A DNA stretch of 64,000 bases from Pseudoduganella aquatica (GCF_009857595.1 NZ_WWCU01000008.1:119992-183991); one strand, 5' to 3'. Counted from the first letter of the stretch, positions 52,175 to 61,745 are shown. The notes: generated by a model not told the origin, from the letters alone. A program made the numbers and translations.

Positions 52175-53140
52175 TCAAGCGGTCAGCATGCGGCCGGTGG
52201 CCAGCGCGTGCAGCGTGCGGACGGCCAGCACGGCGACCGACACCGTCAGCATGCACAGCAACACGATGGCGATCCATTCCAGCCCGTGGTTGCCGCCTGG
52301 CCCCGTGTACACCAGCGCCGAATTGCACAGCGCCGCCATCGGGAAGCCAACCGCCCACCAGGCAGGGGAAAACGGCGCGGGCTTTGCGGCCAGGCGGTAG
52401 CAGACGATCACAAACAGGAACAGGCCGAAGTAGAACAGCAGCGCGGCAAACATATCAACCTTCTGCACCAGATTCACGTAGGCGATAAAGCCCACCGCAA
52501 ACGGCGCCACCAAGATCATTTTCGATGGCCGCATGCCCTCTGCCAGCGGCGTTTGATGCACCAGCCGCGCGAAGATCAGGATGAAGAAAACAATCGCGCT
52601 CACGCCGCCTATGGCAGCGGCCAGCAGGTTGACTTCGCGCGTCCATTCGGCCGTCAGCGCGCCGCCGGTGACCACGATGTCCAGGCTGCCCACGCCAGCG
52701 ATCAGCCAGGCGGGAACGGCGCTGGCGGCTGCCGCGTTGCCGTTCAGCAGGCGCGAAATCATCACCACGCTGAGCGCCAGCGTCACCGCCGCGCCTATGG
52801 CCCACACCACCAGCTGCGCGCTGGCGCTGTAGGCGCCGATCACGCTGGAGAGCAGCAGGATGCTGATGCCCACGGTGCCGAAGAAGCTGCCGATAACGGG
52901 ATGCGAAAACTCGTCCCTCACCAGCTCGGGGTGTTTGAACAGCTTGCCCAGATAGGACAAGCTCAGTACAGCGAACAGCAGCAAGGCGACCACGCCGATG
53001 GCGTTGGATACGGCGATGTCGGCGCCGTAGGATTTGCTGGCCAGGCGCCAGGCCAGCGACAGGCCGGCAATGCTCATGACGGAAGCGAACAGGCTGACAG
53101 GTAAAAACCGGACAGACGGACGTGCTTGGGCGGATTCCAT
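52175..53140 (-). CDS. SLAC1/TehA-type anion channel or C4-dicarboxylate transporter
   Basis: The 321-residue protein has about ten membrane helices and the TDT/SLAC1 pattern (FLPVSLFASVMSIAGLSLAWR at helix 1; HPVIGSFFGTVGISILLLSSV; PAWWAVGFPMAALCNSALVY). TehA-like proteins conduct anions or are linked to tellurite resistance. The start has GGAG five bases upstream. It is the first gene of the pair with DUF2783. The substrate is not determined. Confidence 0.88.
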   Translation of the reverse strand: MESAQARPSVRFLPVSLFASVMSIAGLSLAWRLASKSYGADIAVSNAIGVVALLLFAVLSLSYLGKLFKHPELVRDEFSHPVIGSFFGTVGISILLLSSVIGAYSASAQLVVWAIGAAVTLALSVVMISRLLNGNAAAASAVPAWLIAGVGSLDIVVTGGALTAEWTREVNLLAAAIGGVSAIVFFILIFARLVHQTPLAEGMRPSKMILVAPFAVGFIAYVNLVQKVDMFAALLFYFGLFLFVIVCYRLAAKPAPFSPAWWAVGFPMAALCNSALVYTGPGGNHGLEWIAIVLLCMLTVSVAVLAVRTLHALATGRMLTA

Positions 53141-53274
53141 GGTGACTCCAGTTGAGATAACGTGGAGCCATTCTGCACGAGCAAATGCGGCCTGTGAGGT
53201 GCCCTAAGCCCGCTTGACCCAAAACGCGCACCGCTTGTCCCAAAAGCGGCTATCGCCACCCGGGCCGATGGCGT

Positions 53275-54252
53275 TCAGGCGGCCGCCCTGCCCTCGTCGC
53301 CTGCACGGAAACGCTCGCGGTACAGCTTGGGCGTGGTGCCGAGCTGGCGCGTAAAGGTCATGCGCATCTGCGTGGGCGTGTGGAAACCGCAGCGGAAAGC
53401 CACCGTCTTCAGCGGCACGTCGGTCTCCTCCAGCAGCTTGCGCGCGAAGTCGATACGCACCTGGTCCACAAACACGGACGGCGTAACGTGCGCATGCTTG
53501 GCGAAGGCGCGCGAGAAGGTGCGGCGGCTGACGCCCACCGCATCCGCAATATCCTCTATGGTCAGGGCGTCACTGATATGGTCACTCACGTACTTCAGCA
53601 CTTTGGAGACCAGCGAATCCTCATCGGGACCAACCGCCAGATAGGGACTGTATTGCGACTGGCCGCCATCGCGGCGGATGTAGACGATAAGGCGCTTGGC
53701 CACTTTCATCGCGAGTTCATGGCCCCAGTCCTCGGCGATCAGCGCCAGGCACAGGTCGATGCCGGCGGCCACGCCGCCGCAGGTGAACAAGTTGCCGTCG
53801 CGGACGAAGATCTTGTCCGGCCTCACATTCGCATCGGGGAACTGCATGGACAGCCGCTCCGCGTGGTCCCAATGCGTGGTGATCTCGCGGCCGGCAAGCA
53901 GCCCGGCGTGCGCCAGCAGGAATACGCCATTACAGACCGCGCCAAACCGGCCCGCGTTGCGCGCCCGCTCGCTCAGCCAGGCGAGGAAGGCCGACTCGGG
54001 CTGATACTCGGGATAGCGCGGACCGCCCGCCACCAGCAGCAGGTCCGACTCGGCGTGGAAATTGGGATAGTCGCAGTGGATCTTGAACTCCATGCCGCTG
54101 GAGCACATCACGCTGTCCGGCCGGCCGCCCACCAGCGTTGTCTGGTAGTGGTCCTTCTCCGGCAGCAGGCGGTTCGCCTCCGCGAATACGTCCAGCGGTC
54201 CCGCCACATCAAGCGCCTGCACTCCGTCCAATACCACCAGCGTCAATTTCAT
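53275..54252 (-). CDS. GlxA-family regulator (DJ-1/PfpI plus AraC HTH)
   Basis: The start is the ATG at 54250-54252 (MKLTLVVLDGVQALDVAGPL); the open frame to 54402 runs through the duplicated, non-coding block described at 55244. The 325-residue protein has an N-terminal DJ-1/PfpI-like domain, with the elbow Cys in AVCNGVFLLAHAG, and a C-terminal AraC HTH (about 215-310, LTIEDIADAVGVSRRTFSRAFAK and FRCGFHTPTQMRMTF). Such regulators control amine or carnitine catabolism genes. The target is unknown. There is little SD in front. Confidence 0.92.
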   Translation of the reverse strand: MKLTLVVLDGVQALDVAGPLDVFAEANRLLPEKDHYQTTLVGGRPDSVMCSSGMEFKIHCDYPNFHAESDLLLVAGGPRYPEYQPESAFLAWLSERARNAGRFGAVCNGVFLLAHAGLLAGREITTHWDHAERLSMQFPDANVRPDKIFVRDGNLFTCGGVAAGIDLCLALIAEDWGHELAMKVAKRLIVYIRRDGGQSQYSPYLAVGPDEDSLVSKVLKYVSDHISDALTIEDIADAVGVSRRTFSRAFAKHAHVTPSVFVDQVRIDFARKLLEETDVPLKTVAFRCGFHTPTQMRMTFTRQLGTTPKLYRERFRAGDEGRAAA

Positions 54253-54340
54253 AGGAGGCCCGCCCGTCCAGCTAAAGTTCTTTTCAGGCGAGATCCTACC
54301 ATGCCCCGCCAAGCGCGCAAAACCAGCCTGCCCTGAAGCA

Positions 54341-54369
54341 AAAAAGCCCAACCGGTTAAGGCTGGGCTC
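54341..54369 (-). terminator. Intrinsic terminator of the PEP-CTERM gene
   Basis: AGCCCAACC pairs with GGCTGGGCT around a 6-base loop, and the minus strand ends in TTTTTT. It is nearly the same hairpin as the tRNA-Asn terminator at 43077, but no tRNA is beside it here. Confidence 0.8.
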
Positions 54370-54425
54370 TGTGCCGGCATCACGACGCCGCTTATGCGGC
54401 ATGGCTGCTGCGCTTTAAACGCGGT

Positions 54426-55019
54426 TCAGGCCGACGCTTTTTTCTTTTTCCTGGACACAGCGATGCCAGCCAAACCAAGACCCAGCAGCGCAAGGGAAGC
54501 CGGCTCCGGGACGGAAGTCTTCTCGAAGTTGGTGAAGGCCATATATGACTCGGTATTACCGTAAGTAAATGCCGCAGTATAGGTAAGGCTTCCCACGTCA
54601 TCGCTAGTCGGTGTGTTTCGGTACCAGGCGGACTGAACACTACCGCCAACCAACTTGTATGGAACCCACACTTCGCACAAACTCGTGTTTTCACAGCTCT
54701 GAACGAGGTTGGGCTTGCTGTCGAAGTTATATGTGACACCGCCAATGAGGACGTTATCAACGAGTACCTGGTTGAACACGGCATCCAGCGCGGCGGCGGC
54801 CTGCTGTTGCGTCGTAAAGTCGAACAAGGCGCTATTACATCCTGCATACATCGAAGCGCACGAGTCGCCGAACGTCACCTTATACGATTCGCCACCAATC
54901 ATGACACCGCTGGCGCTGACCAATTTGCCACCGCTGACATTGTAGATAACGGCCGCGCTGGCCGTTCCGGCGAAAACCACTGCGCACGAGGCAATCGCAT
55001 TCAACAACAGTTTTTTCAT
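54426..55019 (-). CDS. PEP-CTERM sorting-domain exported protein
   Basis: The 197-residue protein has a signal peptide (to TASA|A), a body rich in Thr/Ser with four Cys, and the sorting tail VPEPASLALLGLGLAGIAVSRKKK at the C-terminus: PEP motif, hydrophobic helix, basic end. This is processed by EpsH/exosortase, usually with extracellular polysaccharide. No exosortase is in the window. GC is lower than in neighbours, which suggests insertion. Confidence 0.9.
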   Translation of the reverse strand: MKKLLLNAIASCAVVFAGTASAAVIYNVSGGKLVSASGVMIGGESYKVTFGDSCASMYAGCNSALFDFTTQQQAAAALDAVFNQVLVDNVLIGGVTYNFDSKPNLVQSCENTSLCEVWVPYKLVGGSVQSAWYRNTPTSDDVGSLTYTAAFTYGNTESYMAFTNFEKTSVPEPASLALLGLGLAGIAVSRKKKKASA

Positions 55020-55243
55020 ACTTTCCCCTGAATTGTAAAAAAACCAAGGGGCTGGACCGTTATTGCGTTACCCCATGGATATCATAATATCCAATAAGCA
55101 ACAACCATGCCACTAGAGCAACCTTCATGCGAATCAATGACTTAAGAGCTCCGGACTGGACGAGCAGCCACCAGATGTAAAGTTTTTCGACACCACAACG
55201 GTGCTTCCGATGGCCGTGCCGCACTACCGCATCGGGATCAAGG

Positions 55244-55329
55244 ACGGCAGCCACGCCGCCGCAGGTGAACAGATTGCTGTCGCGGACAAGATTTCCCAGG
55301 AGGCCCGCATGTCCAACTTCACGCGAGAC
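55244..55329 (-). pseudogene. Internally deleted duplicate of the GlxA-type gene start
   Basis: Bases 55244-55292 match the GlxA gene around 53763-53811 (encoding the NLFTCGGVAAG region) with few differences, and 55293-55351 match the DNA around its start and upstream (54246-54317). The middle of the gene is deleted, so this is a relic of a second GlxA gene. Its upstream edge is the 3' end of the hydrolase gene at 55330. Bases 55020-55243 otherwise hold no gene I can see. Confidence 0.6.
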
Positions 55330-56199
55330 CTACCATGCCCCGCCAAGCGCGTACTGCCACCAGGGCTGGTATGCCGGATTGGACAGCGCTTCGCCGTGGG
55401 CGCGGGCGCCGCGCACGGGCTGGTCCAAGGCCGCGACATGACTCGCCGGGATATTCAGGACGCGGCTGATTGCCGCCATGGTCCGGGCGGTGGGCTCCTC
55501 AACGTGGTAGGCCGCGTACCAGCGTTCCGGCGGTGTCGCGCTGGGCCGGGCGTACCAGCCGGCGATTTCCCCCGGGGCGCTCATGTCCCAGCCGCCGGAC
55601 AGCATCACCACGCGCGCCACCGGCTTGGCCTTGGCGATGAAGGCGGCATGGCCGCCGCCCTGGGACTGGCCTGCCACCGCGATGCGCTCCCAGCGCGGGC
55701 TGCCATCGGCATTCAGGTATTGCTCCCAGTGTTCGTCCTTGCGCGTTTCCTTCAATTGCAAAAGCAGCTTGCTCAGTCGATGGACTATGGCGTCCTGCGG
55801 CTGGTCCGCAATCAACGAAAATCCCTCACCGCCGAAAATGCGTTTGCGGCGGAAGTCCTCCGCGCACTGGCGATTCGCGCTCAGGTTTTTGCCTACGCAA
55901 ACGCCCGACACGGCCTGCCCGGTGATGTAGGACAGCATAACGACGCGATAGCCCTGCTGCGCCGCAAATTGCGGGAAGTCGAGCTTAGGGGACAGGTGCG
56001 GCGTACCCAGGGTTCCCGGCATCCAGAGCAAAAGATTGCCGTTCGCCTTGCTCGCGTCGAACAGCACGATATGCGGTGCATCAGCCGCCTGGATCTCCGG
56101 CGCCGTCGCAGAAGGCCGCACATCCAGCCGCACCATCTCGGCTTGCGCTGAGCCCATCAGGAACAGCATGGTGCCGCACATCTGTCTCAACACACGCAT
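55330..56199 (-). CDS. Exported alpha/beta hydrolase
   Basis: The start is the ATG at 56197-56199 (MRVLRQMCGTMLFLMGSAQA|E), with signal peptide; the frame to 56274 is less likely. The 289-residue product has an alpha/beta fold with the nucleophile elbow AGQSQGG (Ser179), LLLWMPGTLGTP as the oxyanion side and late Asp/His candidates (ALDQPVRGARAHGE). The family resembles BPSS1187-type secreted hydrolases from memory. The substrate is unknown. The last few codons are shared with DNA upstream of the GlxA gene. Confidence 0.8.
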   Translation of the reverse strand: MRVLRQMCGTMLFLMGSAQAEMVRLDVRPSATAPEIQAADAPHIVLFDASKANGNLLLWMPGTLGTPHLSPKLDFPQFAAQQGYRVVMLSYITGQAVSGVCVGKNLSANRQCAEDFRRKRIFGGEGFSLIADQPQDAIVHRLSKLLLQLKETRKDEHWEQYLNADGSPRWERIAVAGQSQGGGHAAFIAKAKPVARVVMLSGGWDMSAPGEIAGWYARPSATPPERWYAAYHVEEPTARTMAAISRVLNIPASHVAALDQPVRGARAHGEALSNPAYQPWWQYALGGAW

Positions 56200-56505
56200 C
56201 CCGCACCTCACCTCGCCTATCAATGGGCAGAGTGTATCATCGGCACTCCACTGGCTAGTGCCGCAATATTGCAATGGTAATATCGCGCTACGTCTGGACC
56301 AATACCCTCATCCAGGAAAACGACGGTTGCCAAACTTGGCGGCAACCCTTCCTGGCGCGACATCGCGGCGCGCTACCACGTCGGCCAGATAGAAAAAAGC
56401 CAGTGAGCGCCCTCCCTCCTACCAATGGCAGAGCGCTGCGGCATACGCAGATGGCAAGTTCGGGTTATCCTTGGCAGTCTAACAACACGACTATGGAAAA
56501 CCTTC
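56200..56505. other. 306-bp divergent intergenic region with a coding relic
   Basis: No intact gene. One frame (about 56278-56408) ends in a natural-looking tail, GNPSWRDIAARYHVGQIEKS, then TGA, which may be the C-terminus of a lost gene, perhaps LysM-like. The promoters for the hydrolase and the sensor kinase should lie here; I could not assign boxes. Confidence 0.35.
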
Positions 56506-59445
56506 ATGCCGGGACTGTTCAGGTATTGCTTGCTGATCGCGTGCTTGTGCTTCGCGTCCGCTGCGCCGGCCCTCAATCCAGACCTGTCGCTGGCGAGCTA
56601 CCGCCATGACAAATGGCCGGCCGCCGACGGCGGCGTGCGCCACGCCGGCGCGCTGGCACAAACGCCGGATGGCTGGCTGTGGCAGGGCTCCTCCTTCGGC
56701 CTGTACCGCTATGACGGCGTGCACTTCCAGCCCTTCCAGCCGCGCAACGGCGGGCGCCTGCTCAAAAACAATGTCAGCGCGCTGCAGCCCGCACCCAACG
56801 GCGACCTCTGGATAGGCTACGGCAGCGGCGGCCTTAGCCTGCTGCGCAACGGCGAGCTCACCCATATCCTGTCCACCCCGGAAGCGCGGGCCGTGTTCTG
56901 CCTGGAGCTTGATGGCGATGGCACACTGTGGGCGGCCACCGGCCAGGGCGGCCTGCTGCGCTACCGGAACGGCAAGCTGGAACGCATGGACGACAAGCTG
57001 GGCTATCCGGACCGCGCCGCCTACTACGTGCTGCACGACAGCTCGGGCCGTCTGTGGGTGACCTCCGGCACCGGACTGTATCTATTCAACCGCAGCAAGC
57101 AGGTGTTCGAACGCATCCGCGACGTCGGCGTCGAAACCATGATGCTGGAGTCGGCCGACGCCCGCGTGTGGATGGTGCAGGCCAAACAAGTCATGCTGCT
57201 GGCCAGCCCGCAGGGCGTGACGGCGCGCGTCAAGCGCTCCTACATCAAGAGCTCCTACCAGAGCGTCTTCGACGACGACGGCAATTTCTGGACCGGCAAC
57301 TGCCCCGCCGGCCTGTGCCGCCTGCGCCCGCGCGACTGGCAATCCAGCACCGAGTTCAGCGGCCTGGCCGCCACGGAGCGCTTCAGCCAGCCGTGGGAAA
57401 TGACCAGCTTGCAGGTCTACGCCACCATGGTGGACCGCGAAGGCAGCCTGTGGGTGAGCACCACCGGCGGCATGGAGCGGCTGCGGCACAACAAGGTCAA
57501 CACGCTGGACGGCATCAAGGACGGCTTTTCCAGCATGGCCGAGGACAGCGACGGCACGGTCTGGCTGGCAACCAGCGCGCTCGACCATTCGGCCAAGCTG
57601 TGGCGCGTGACCGACGGCCAGGCCGTGCTGCAGCCCAATCCCTATGCGCATACGCGGGTCGCGACCGGCATGGACGGCTCCCTGCTGCTGGCAGGACGGC
57701 AGGCGCTGGAGCGGCGCGGCCGCGACGGCGTCAGCGTCCATCCGCTGCCTCCGGGCACGGTCGTGGCGAACGCCTGGGTGTCCAGGCTGGGTGAGGACCG
57801 GCACGGTGTCTGGATCGGCACCACGACCCAGGTGCTGCTGCAATATGCCGGCAGCCAGTGGCATCCCGAGCCGCTTGGGCCGGGGGGCTACCCGATTACG
57901 ATGAGCCGGGCGCGGGATGGGGAGATGTGGTTTGGGACGAAGCGCGCCACGCTGCAAGCCGGCGGCGGCTCCGAAGCCAAAATCTACGGCGTGCAGCACG
58001 GCATCGATAGCGGAAGCATGCAGTTCATCAACGCCAACGAGGAAATCCTCCTGGGCACCGACCGCGTACTGCAGGTGCTGCAGGGAGAAAAATTCCACAC
58101 CTTGTCATTCGCCGACGCCGGTGCTATCGGCATCTCCGGCATGCTCACCGATGCACTGGGCGACCGCTGGTTCAATACCCAGCAAGGCCTGCGCCGCGTG
58201 CGCGCCGCCGATTGGCGCAAGAGCATGGCCAAGCCCACCGTGCCGCTGCCGGCCACGCTGTTCGACCGGCTGGACGGCTATGTCGGCGACGCCGTCACCG
58301 GCGCCCGCCGCCCCGCCGCGCTGCGCACGCGCGACGGCCGGCTGTGGTTCTCCACCGGCGAAGGCGTGGCGTGGCTGGACCCGCTGAAGCTGCCGGTCAA
58401 CCGCGTGCCGCCGCCGTCGGAAATCACCATGCTGTCGAGCGGCGGCTACGACTACCAGCCGGCCGACGTGCGCAGCTTCCCGGCGGGCACGGAAGCGCTG
58501 GCCATCCACTACGCGGCAATGAGTTTCGCGACGCCGGAACGCGTCACCTTCCGCTACCGCCTGACGGGCGTGGACCGGGACTGGCAGCAAGCCGGCCCCC
58601 GCCGCACCGCGTACTACAACAACCTGGCGCCGGGCAGCTACCGCTTCGAAGTGCAGGCCACCAATGAAGACGGCGTGCAAGGCCCGCCCGCCCCGCCGCT
58701 GGTGTTCGACATCGGCTACCGCTTCAACCAGACCTGGTGGTTCAAGGCGGCGATGGCCGCGCTGGCGGCTGGCGTGCTGTACCTGCTGTACCGCTGGCGC
58801 CTGCGGCGCGCCACGGCCCGCATCGAGGAGCGGGTGCATGCCCAGTTGGAGGAACGCGAACGCATCGCGCGAACGCTGCACGACACCTTCCTGCAGGGCG
58901 TGTATGGCCTGGTGCTGCGCATCCAGGCGGTGGCGGCGCAACTACCCGAGGGCAAGGCGCGCAGCGCGCTGGAAACCGCCATGCAGCGCGCGGACCAGCT
59001 TCTGGACGAAGGCCGCGAGCAGGTGCACTGCCTGCGCAACGCCACGCCGCCCAGCCTATCCCTGGATGCCGCCTTGCGCATGGAGGCGCAAGCCATCGAG
59101 TCCGAGTACGGCATCAAAGTGACGGCGTCGCTGGAGCTGCCGCCGGTCAGCGCCGAAGTGGCGGACGAGCTCTACGCCATCTGCCGGCAGGCCCTGGCGA
59201 ACGCGGCCCGGCATTCGCACGGCAGCCTGGTCGAACTGGCGGCGCAGCACGCCGGCGGCTGGCTCAAGCTATCGGTGAAGGACAACGGCAAAGGCATGCC
59301 GGAACACGTCAGCCAGGGGCAGACGCCGGGACACTATGGCATCGTGGGCATGCGCGAACGCGCCGCCGCCATCGGCGCCGAACTGGCGATTGCAAGCGGG
59401 CCGGACGGCACAGAGATTACGCTATCACTGCCGGTGCCGGATTAG
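56506..59445 (+). CDS. Large sensor histidine kinase with Reg_prop propeller, Y_Y_Y and HisKA_3 domains
   Basis: The start is the ATG at 56506 (MPGLFRYCLLIACLCFASAAPA|L). The 979-residue protein has a signal peptide, a large periplasmic propeller of Reg_prop-type repeats (DGWLWQGSSFGLYRYDG, DGTLWAATGQGGLLRY and more), a Y_Y_Y-type beta domain (about 660-735) and a membrane helix (about 745-765). A HisKA_3 box (His in TLHDTFLQG near 791) and a HATPase domain with GIVGMRERA follow. It resembles HTCS-type sensors without the receiver and regulator. No response regulator is next to it. Confidence 0.92.
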   Translation: MPGLFRYCLLIACLCFASAAPALNPDLSLASYRHDKWPAADGGVRHAGALAQTPDGWLWQGSSFGLYRYDGVHFQPFQPRNGGRLLKNNVSALQPAPNGDLWIGYGSGGLSLLRNGELTHILSTPEARAVFCLELDGDGTLWAATGQGGLLRYRNGKLERMDDKLGYPDRAAYYVLHDSSGRLWVTSGTGLYLFNRSKQVFERIRDVGVETMMLESADARVWMVQAKQVMLLASPQGVTARVKRSYIKSSYQSVFDDDGNFWTGNCPAGLCRLRPRDWQSSTEFSGLAATERFSQPWEMTSLQVYATMVDREGSLWVSTTGGMERLRHNKVNTLDGIKDGFSSMAEDSDGTVWLATSALDHSAKLWRVTDGQAVLQPNPYAHTRVATGMDGSLLLAGRQALERRGRDGVSVHPLPPGTVVANAWVSRLGEDRHGVWIGTTTQVLLQYAGSQWHPEPLGPGGYPITMSRARDGEMWFGTKRATLQAGGGSEAKIYGVQHGIDSGSMQFINANEEILLGTDRVLQVLQGEKFHTLSFADAGAIGISGMLTDALGDRWFNTQQGLRRVRAADWRKSMAKPTVPLPATLFDRLDGYVGDAVTGARRPAALRTRDGRLWFSTGEGVAWLDPLKLPVNRVPPPSEITMLSSGGYDYQPADVRSFPAGTEALAIHYAAMSFATPERVTFRYRLTGVDRDWQQAGPRRTAYYNNLAPGSYRFEVQATNEDGVQGPPAPPLVFDIGYRFNQTWWFKAAMAALAAGVLYLLYRWRLRRATARIEERVHAQLEERERIARTLHDTFLQGVYGLVLRIQAVAAQLPEGKARSALETAMQRADQLLDEGREQVHCLRNATPPSLSLDAALRMEAQAIESEYGIKVTASLELPPVSAEVADELYAICRQALANAARHSHGSLVELAAQHAGGWLKLSVKDNGKGMPEHVSQGQTPGHYGIVGMRERAAAIGAELAIASGPDGTEITLSLPVPD

Positions 59446-59522
59446 CAGTCCGTCCATCGCCAACAAAACACCACATGTGACAAAATAGCGTTTTAACCTC
59501 ATGAACACTTGCAAGAGTACCT

Positions 59523-59852
59523 ATGCAACTACCAAACTTCAGCGATAAATTTTCCGACAACCTCGCCCTGCTGCCTTCCATGGATACGGTTGCAGCAATC
59601 GAACTGGTCGACCAGTCCGGCGCGCCATTGGCAAAGATCGAAAACAAACCAGGCCAGGCGGGATCGCTCCGAGTTTATAGCTGGCTGAGCGACACCCTCG
59701 GCGCGATTACCCCCGAAGCAGCTGAACTCGGCCTGAAGATTTACGCCGAGCACACGCTGGATGCCCGCGCCAACCCTGGGAATCATCCCAACATTGACCG
59801 CCTGCTCAACATTAAAACGGCAGATCAAACCCTGCAGGTGAAGAGCCTGTAA
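59523..59852 (+). CDS. DUF2322-family protein
   Basis: The 109-residue protein fits DUF2322: LALLPSMDTVAAIELVDQSG, ENKPGQAGSLRVY, GAITPEAAELGL and NPGKHP-like NPGNHPNIDRLL. It is small, soluble, without signal peptide. The function of the family is unknown. It has its own short intergenic region after the sensor kinase. The SD is weak (AAGAG). Confidence 0.87.
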   Translation: MQLPNFSDKFSDNLALLPSMDTVAAIELVDQSGAPLAKIENKPGQAGSLRVYSWLSDTLGAITPEAAELGLKIYAEHTLDARANPGNHPNIDRLLNIKTADQTLQVKSL

Positions 59853-59913
59853 GCCTGGCCCGGGTAGCCGGCGCCTGCCGCCGGCGTTTCCCTCTGAGTC
59901 CGCGTATCCGGAT

Positions 59914-61611
59914 TTACTCCAGTACCAGCAATGTCACGCCTTGGCGCGGCAGCGCAAAGCGGATGGTGGCGGCGCCATTACTGATCGCCGGCGCCGGCAA
60001 TGTGGCCGGGTGCATCACCGATGCGCGCTCCAGTTCCACGTATTGTTTTTCGTTTGGCGATTGCGGTGCGCCCATCGCCTTCCAGGCGCTGAAGGCGTTG
60101 GCGGTGCTGCCGTCCACGCGCCATTGGGTCGCCTTGGTCTGGCGCGCCAGGCCGGTGAGCTTGAGCGCGATGGCGGCGTCGGGACCGGCCACATCGTCGT
60201 CGTGGTAGTGCCATACCAGGACGGCCACCTTGCCGTCGTCGGTGCGCGAGGCCAGCACGCCGACGTCAGCCTTGCCGCGCACGCCGCTCTTCAAGATGTC
60301 GTCGAGCGGAGTTTCGCCATCACTGCTGGCCACCAGTTGCGTGGCGCCCAGCTTGGCGAACATGCGGAACACGTTCAGCACCGGCAAGTCCACACCATTG
60401 CTAGCCAGCTGGCGGTAGCCGGCAAACCACGGCTGGTCCTCGAACGTAAACGCCCAGGTCAGCGCGCCGTCCAGGTTGACCTGGTTGCGCGCGGCCAGTT
60501 GCCAGATGCGCTTGTAGCTGGCCGCCGTGTAGCTGGAATACATCGTGCTGTTGCGGTAAGCGTTTTGCGGGCCAGGGCAGGCGGCGCAGCCTTCAGGGTC
60601 GTTCTCGCCGATCACGATAGGCTTGTCCTTGAGCTTGGGCACGCCAGCGATGCGGCGGAAACCTGCATCAACGCCCTGCAACTGGTTGGCAATGCCCATG
60701 CGTACATGGCCGTCCACGAACGTCGGGCTACCCTTGGCGTGAAAGGCCAAGAAGTCGGTCGGTGTGCCGATTTCGCCGGTGGCGTAGTTGGTGCCGTTGG
60801 CCACGTGGTCGAGGAAGGCGTCCATGAATTTTCCGCCGGGGCCGGCCACGTCGGGTCCGCCCACGCGCGCTTCAGGCAAGGCCCGGCGCACCCCGGCAAT
60901 GGCGTAGTCGTGCAGCTTGTTGAAGTCGGCCTGGGTGCCGGTCCAGTACGATTTTCCATTGGGTTCGTTCCAGACCTGGAAGTACCAGGTTTTCACTTCG
61001 TCGCGGCCGTAGCGCTCCACATTGTGCTTGGTCCACTGGTAGGCCAGTTCACCCCACTTGGCGTAGTCCTTGGGCGGTGCGTTCCAGCCCCCTTCAATCA
61101 ACTCATAGGCAAAACCGGGGCGCCAGCTGTGCTGGTAAGGCGTGCCGGGCTTGGCGCTCGACAGCGCCTCGGGCATGAAGCCGATCTGCAAGTAGGGCCG
61201 CACGCCACGCGCCAGATAAGTGTCGATGATGCCGTCCACCACGGTCCAGTCGTACACCGGTTTGCCGTCTTTGTCTTCGGTATAGGCATTGGTGCTGCCC
61301 CACTTGAAGGCGCCGGTGCCGTCGCCGGTGTTCAGCAGGTTATGGGTGCGGAAATACACATGGCCGGGACGCAGCTCGCCGAGCTTCTTGAGCAGCTTGC
61401 GGCCATCCTTCATGGTCGCGTAATTGGGCTCGTCGGCGCCGAAGAAGCGCCAGATCGGCGTGAGGGGGCCGGCAGATCTGGCGGCATCAACCTCGATGGT
61501 CACCGGGAACGGTTCGGTGGCATGGGCTGGAAGCTGAGCCTGGGCGGCTGCGGGCAGCGGAGCGATGGCGGCCGCGATGGCCATGACGGAGATGGTGCTG
61601 AAAGCGCGCAT
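59914..61611 (-). CDS. Secreted GH39-type glycoside hydrolase (beta-xylosidase-like)
   Basis: The start is the ATG at 61609-61611 behind GGGAG; the signal peptide ends LPAAA|Q. The 565-residue enzyme has a TIM barrel with the acid/base Glu in VWNEPNG and the nucleophile Glu in VIGENDPEG, plus a C-terminal beta-sandwich. It belongs to clan GH-A and looks most like GH39 beta-xylosidases. It should cleave xylosides or similar beta-glycosides outside the cytoplasm. No transporter or other CAZyme gene is next to it. Confidence 0.87.
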   Translation of the reverse strand: MRAFSTISVMAIAAAIAPLPAAAQAQLPAHATEPFPVTIEVDAARSAGPLTPIWRFFGADEPNYATMKDGRKLLKKLGELRPGHVYFRTHNLLNTGDGTGAFKWGSTNAYTEDKDGKPVYDWTVVDGIIDTYLARGVRPYLQIGFMPEALSSAKPGTPYQHSWRPGFAYELIEGGWNAPPKDYAKWGELAYQWTKHNVERYGRDEVKTWYFQVWNEPNGKSYWTGTQADFNKLHDYAIAGVRRALPEARVGGPDVAGPGGKFMDAFLDHVANGTNYATGEIGTPTDFLAFHAKGSPTFVDGHVRMGIANQLQGVDAGFRRIAGVPKLKDKPIVIGENDPEGCAACPGPQNAYRNSTMYSSYTAASYKRIWQLAARNQVNLDGALTWAFTFEDQPWFAGYRQLASNGVDLPVLNVFRMFAKLGATQLVASSDGETPLDDILKSGVRGKADVGVLASRTDDGKVAVLVWHYHDDDVAGPDAAIALKLTGLARQTKATQWRVDGSTANAFSAWKAMGAPQSPNEKQYVELERASVMHPATLPAPAISNGAATIRFALPRQGVTLLVLE

Positions 61612-61745
61612 GGAACTCCCGGAAGAACCGATTGATATGGCGGACGAACCAGTGTAGTCGAGTCGCCCCATGCGCGGCGATACAGCCGCCGTTTACTCAC
61701 CATGTTGATCAGCCCCGGAAATGCCGCCCCAGGCAGGGTACGCTT

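Noticed and set aside
54297..54402. N-terminal extension of the GlxA-type protein to 54402
   Set aside because: The extension is encoded by the duplicated hydrolase tail and the terminator hairpin, so the ATG at 54252 is preferred.
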